From Halictus rubicundus (Eukaryota; Arthropoda; Insecta; Hymenoptera; Halictidae), in the NCBI RefSeq assembly GCF_050948215.1, contig NW_027488866.1:1-64000 (forward strand): a stretch of 64,000 bases of DNA. Reading direction: 5' to 3'. Position numbers and translations under genes: made by a program. The notes beneath the pieces are model-generated. The model was given only the letters and a program-made list of their open reading frames with translations. It was not told the DNA's origin and ran no database searches. This document shows, piece after piece, positions 62,744-64,000 of this stretch. How positions within the stretch are numbered: position 1 is the first letter of the stretch; every line of letters starts with the position of its first letter.

Positions 62744-64000
62744 ATGATATTGTAGGATAGAGGAAGGATAGGACAGAGGATACGATATTATAGAGGATAG
62801 GATAGCATAGCGGAAAGGGTAGGATAGAGGATAGGATAGGGGATTGGATAGTATAGAGGACATGAGACGATAGAGGATAGGATAGGATAGAGGATAGAAT
62901 AGGATAGAGGATAGGATAGGATAGGATAGAGGATAGGATAGGATAGGATAGAGGATAGGATAGGATAGGGGATAGGATAGGATAGAGGATAGGATAGGAT
63001 AAATGTTTGGATAGGATAGAGGATAGGATAGGATAGAGGATAGGATAGGATAGAGGATACGATAAAGGATTGGATAGGATAGAGGATAGGATAGGAAAGA
63101 GGATAGGATAGGATAGAGGAGAGGATAGGATAGAGGATAGGATAGGATAGAGGATAGGATAGAGGATAGGATAGGATAGAGGATAGGATAGGATAGGATA
63201 GAGGATAGGATAGGATAGGATAGAGGATAGGATAGGATAGGATAGAGGATAGGATAGGATAGGGGATAGGATAGGATAGAGGATAGGATAGGATAGATGA
63301 TATTGTAGGATAGAGGAAGGATAGGACAGAGGATACGATATTATAGAGGATAGGATAGCATAGCGGAAAGGGTAGGATAGAGGATAGGATAGGGGATTGG
63401 ATAGTATAGAGGACATTAGACGATAGAGGATAGGATAGGATAGAGGATAGAATAGGATAGAATAGGATAGAGGATAGGATAGGATAGGATAGAGGATAGG
63501 ATAGGATAGGATAGAGGATAGGATAGGATAGAGGATAGGATAGGATAGGGGATAGGATAGGATAGAGGATAGGATAGGATAGAGGATAGAATAGGATAGA
63601 ATAGGATAGAGGATAGGATAGGATAGGATAGAGGATAGGATAGGATAGGATAGAGGATAGGATAGGATAGGGGATAGGATAGGATAGAGGATAGGATAGG
63701 ATAGAGGATAGGATAGGATAGAGGATAGGATAGGATAGTAGATAGGATAGGATAGAGGATAGGATAGGATAGAAGATAGGATAGGATAGAGGATAGGATA
63801 GGATAAGAGGATAGGATAGGTTTGAGGATAGTATAGGATAGAGGATAGGATAGGATAGAGGATAGGATAGGATAGAGGATAGGACATAATAGAGTATAGG
63901 ATAGGATAGACGATAGGATATGATAGACGATAGGATAGGATAGAGGATAGGATAGTATAGAGGATAGGATAGGATAGAGGATAGGATAGGATAGAGGATA
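62744..64000 (+). repeat. 1579-bp HOR, copy 3 (runs off the window)
   Basis: Landmarks at 62744, 63297 and 63884 keep the spacing of copies 1 and 2 (553 between the paired ATGATATTGT), at a distance of 2814 bp from copy 2. The window ends before the unit does. Confidence 0.9.

Larger units (their letters stand above)
1..64000 (+). repeat. Satellite array of 17-bp units (7+5+5 modular), whole window
   Basis: The array is built from GAGGATA followed by GGATA pentamers; the commonest unit is GAGGATAGGATAGGATA (17 bp). Units of 12 bp (one pentamer) and 22 bp (three pentamers) are interspersed. The G-rich strand is the + strand everywhere except two small inverted scraps near 35.78 and 37.28 kb. 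The consensus is 7 G, 7 A, 3 T and 0 C. Each unit carries three TAG triplets on + and no stop triplet in any frame on -, which explains why long open frames exist only on -. No unique-sequence gene, tRNA, rRNA or transposon end was seen. The array enters and leaves the window in mid-repeat, so its true length exceeds 64 kb. The family is not one I can name; a eukaryotic satellite is inferred from length and HOR organisation. Confidence 0.97.
57160..64000 (+). repeat. Subfamily domain H
   Basis: Landmarks are GATGATATTGTAGG with GAGGAAGGATAGG and GCGGAAAGGGTAGG (57167, 58351, 58904, 59930, 60483, 62744, 63297), AATGTTTGGATAGG, TAAGAGGATAGG and GACATAATAGAG (59491, 61070, 63884). Most other units are perfect 17-mers or 22-mers. 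The array continues past the right end of the window. Confidence 0.85.

Noticed and set aside
1..64000. Telomere repeat or an interstitial telomere array
   Set aside because: TAGGAT resembles TTAGGG-type repeats superficially, but the phase is GGATA pentamers with a GAGGATA 7-mer, and no run of TTAGGG, TTTAGGG or TTAGG was seen.
1..64000. Human-type HSat2/HSat3 (GGAAT/CATTC) or GATA/Bkm microsatellite
   Set aside because: The pentamer here is GGATA, not GGAAT, and the unit is a fixed 7+5+5 composite, not a simple GATA tetramer. Relationship to a named satellite cannot be claimed without a database search.
1..64000. Triplex-forming homopurine mirror repeat
   Set aside because: GATAGGATAGGATAG is mirror-symmetric, but a T every 5-7 bases on the purine-rich strand breaks the homopurine tract, so stable triplex formation is not expected.

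Overview
The whole window is satellite DNA. It is one uninterrupted tandem array running off both ends, with no gene, RNA gene or recognisable transposon. The basic unit, read on the + strand, is 17 bp, GAGGATAGGATAGGATA: one 7-mer (GAGGATA) followed by two 5-mers (GGATA GGATA). Local 12-bp (7+5) and 22-bp (7+5+5+5) forms show that the array is modular. The consensus has 7 G, 7 A, 3 T and no C, so the + strand is nearly free of C and the consensus has no CpG. A homogeneous satellite this long, with nested higher-order repeats (HORs), points to a eukaryotic heterochromatic, centromeric, pericentromeric or subtelomeric block. I cannot name the species or satellite family.

The array is a mosaic of subfamilies, recognised by shared variant monomers. 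A (1 to about 12.7 kb) is marked by GTAATTGG, GGGGAGAGGATAAGG and GAGTAAACGATATTATA, and carries displaced duplications of 0.4-1.1 kb. B (about 12.7-27.7 kb) is the most diverged, marked by GGATTGAGG, GGGCAGAGGATGGG and GATATTATAGG, and ends in a HOR of about 1 kb. C (27.7-31.7 kb) is a 1009-bp HOR. D (31.7-35.78 kb) and F (37.3-42.0 kb) share GGATGGATGATAGG-type monomers. Between them lies E (35.78-37.26 kb), which resembles G and has a reverse-orientation scrap at each edge. G (42.0-57.2 kb) is a composite HOR of about 2.0-2.7 kb whose copies differ by whole 17-mers. H (57.2-64 kb) is a 1579-bp HOR. The long error-free 17-mer runs are almost all in G and H, so the right side looks most recently homogenised.

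The C-rich (-) strand has no stop codon in any frame of the consensus. It therefore shows very long open frames of a 17-residue Leu/Ser/Tyr/Pro/Ile repeat. These are by-products of the repeat, not genes.

The observations most worth a second look are: a fold-back inversion near 37.3 kb and a matching micro-inversion near 35.78 kb, which together bracket segment E; a recurrent AT-rich, CpG-bearing variant monomer (GAGGATACGATATTATA) spread through most subfamilies; a 24-bp palindromic AT expansion present in only one of two paralogous copies; and several HOR periods or length differences that are exact multiples of 17.
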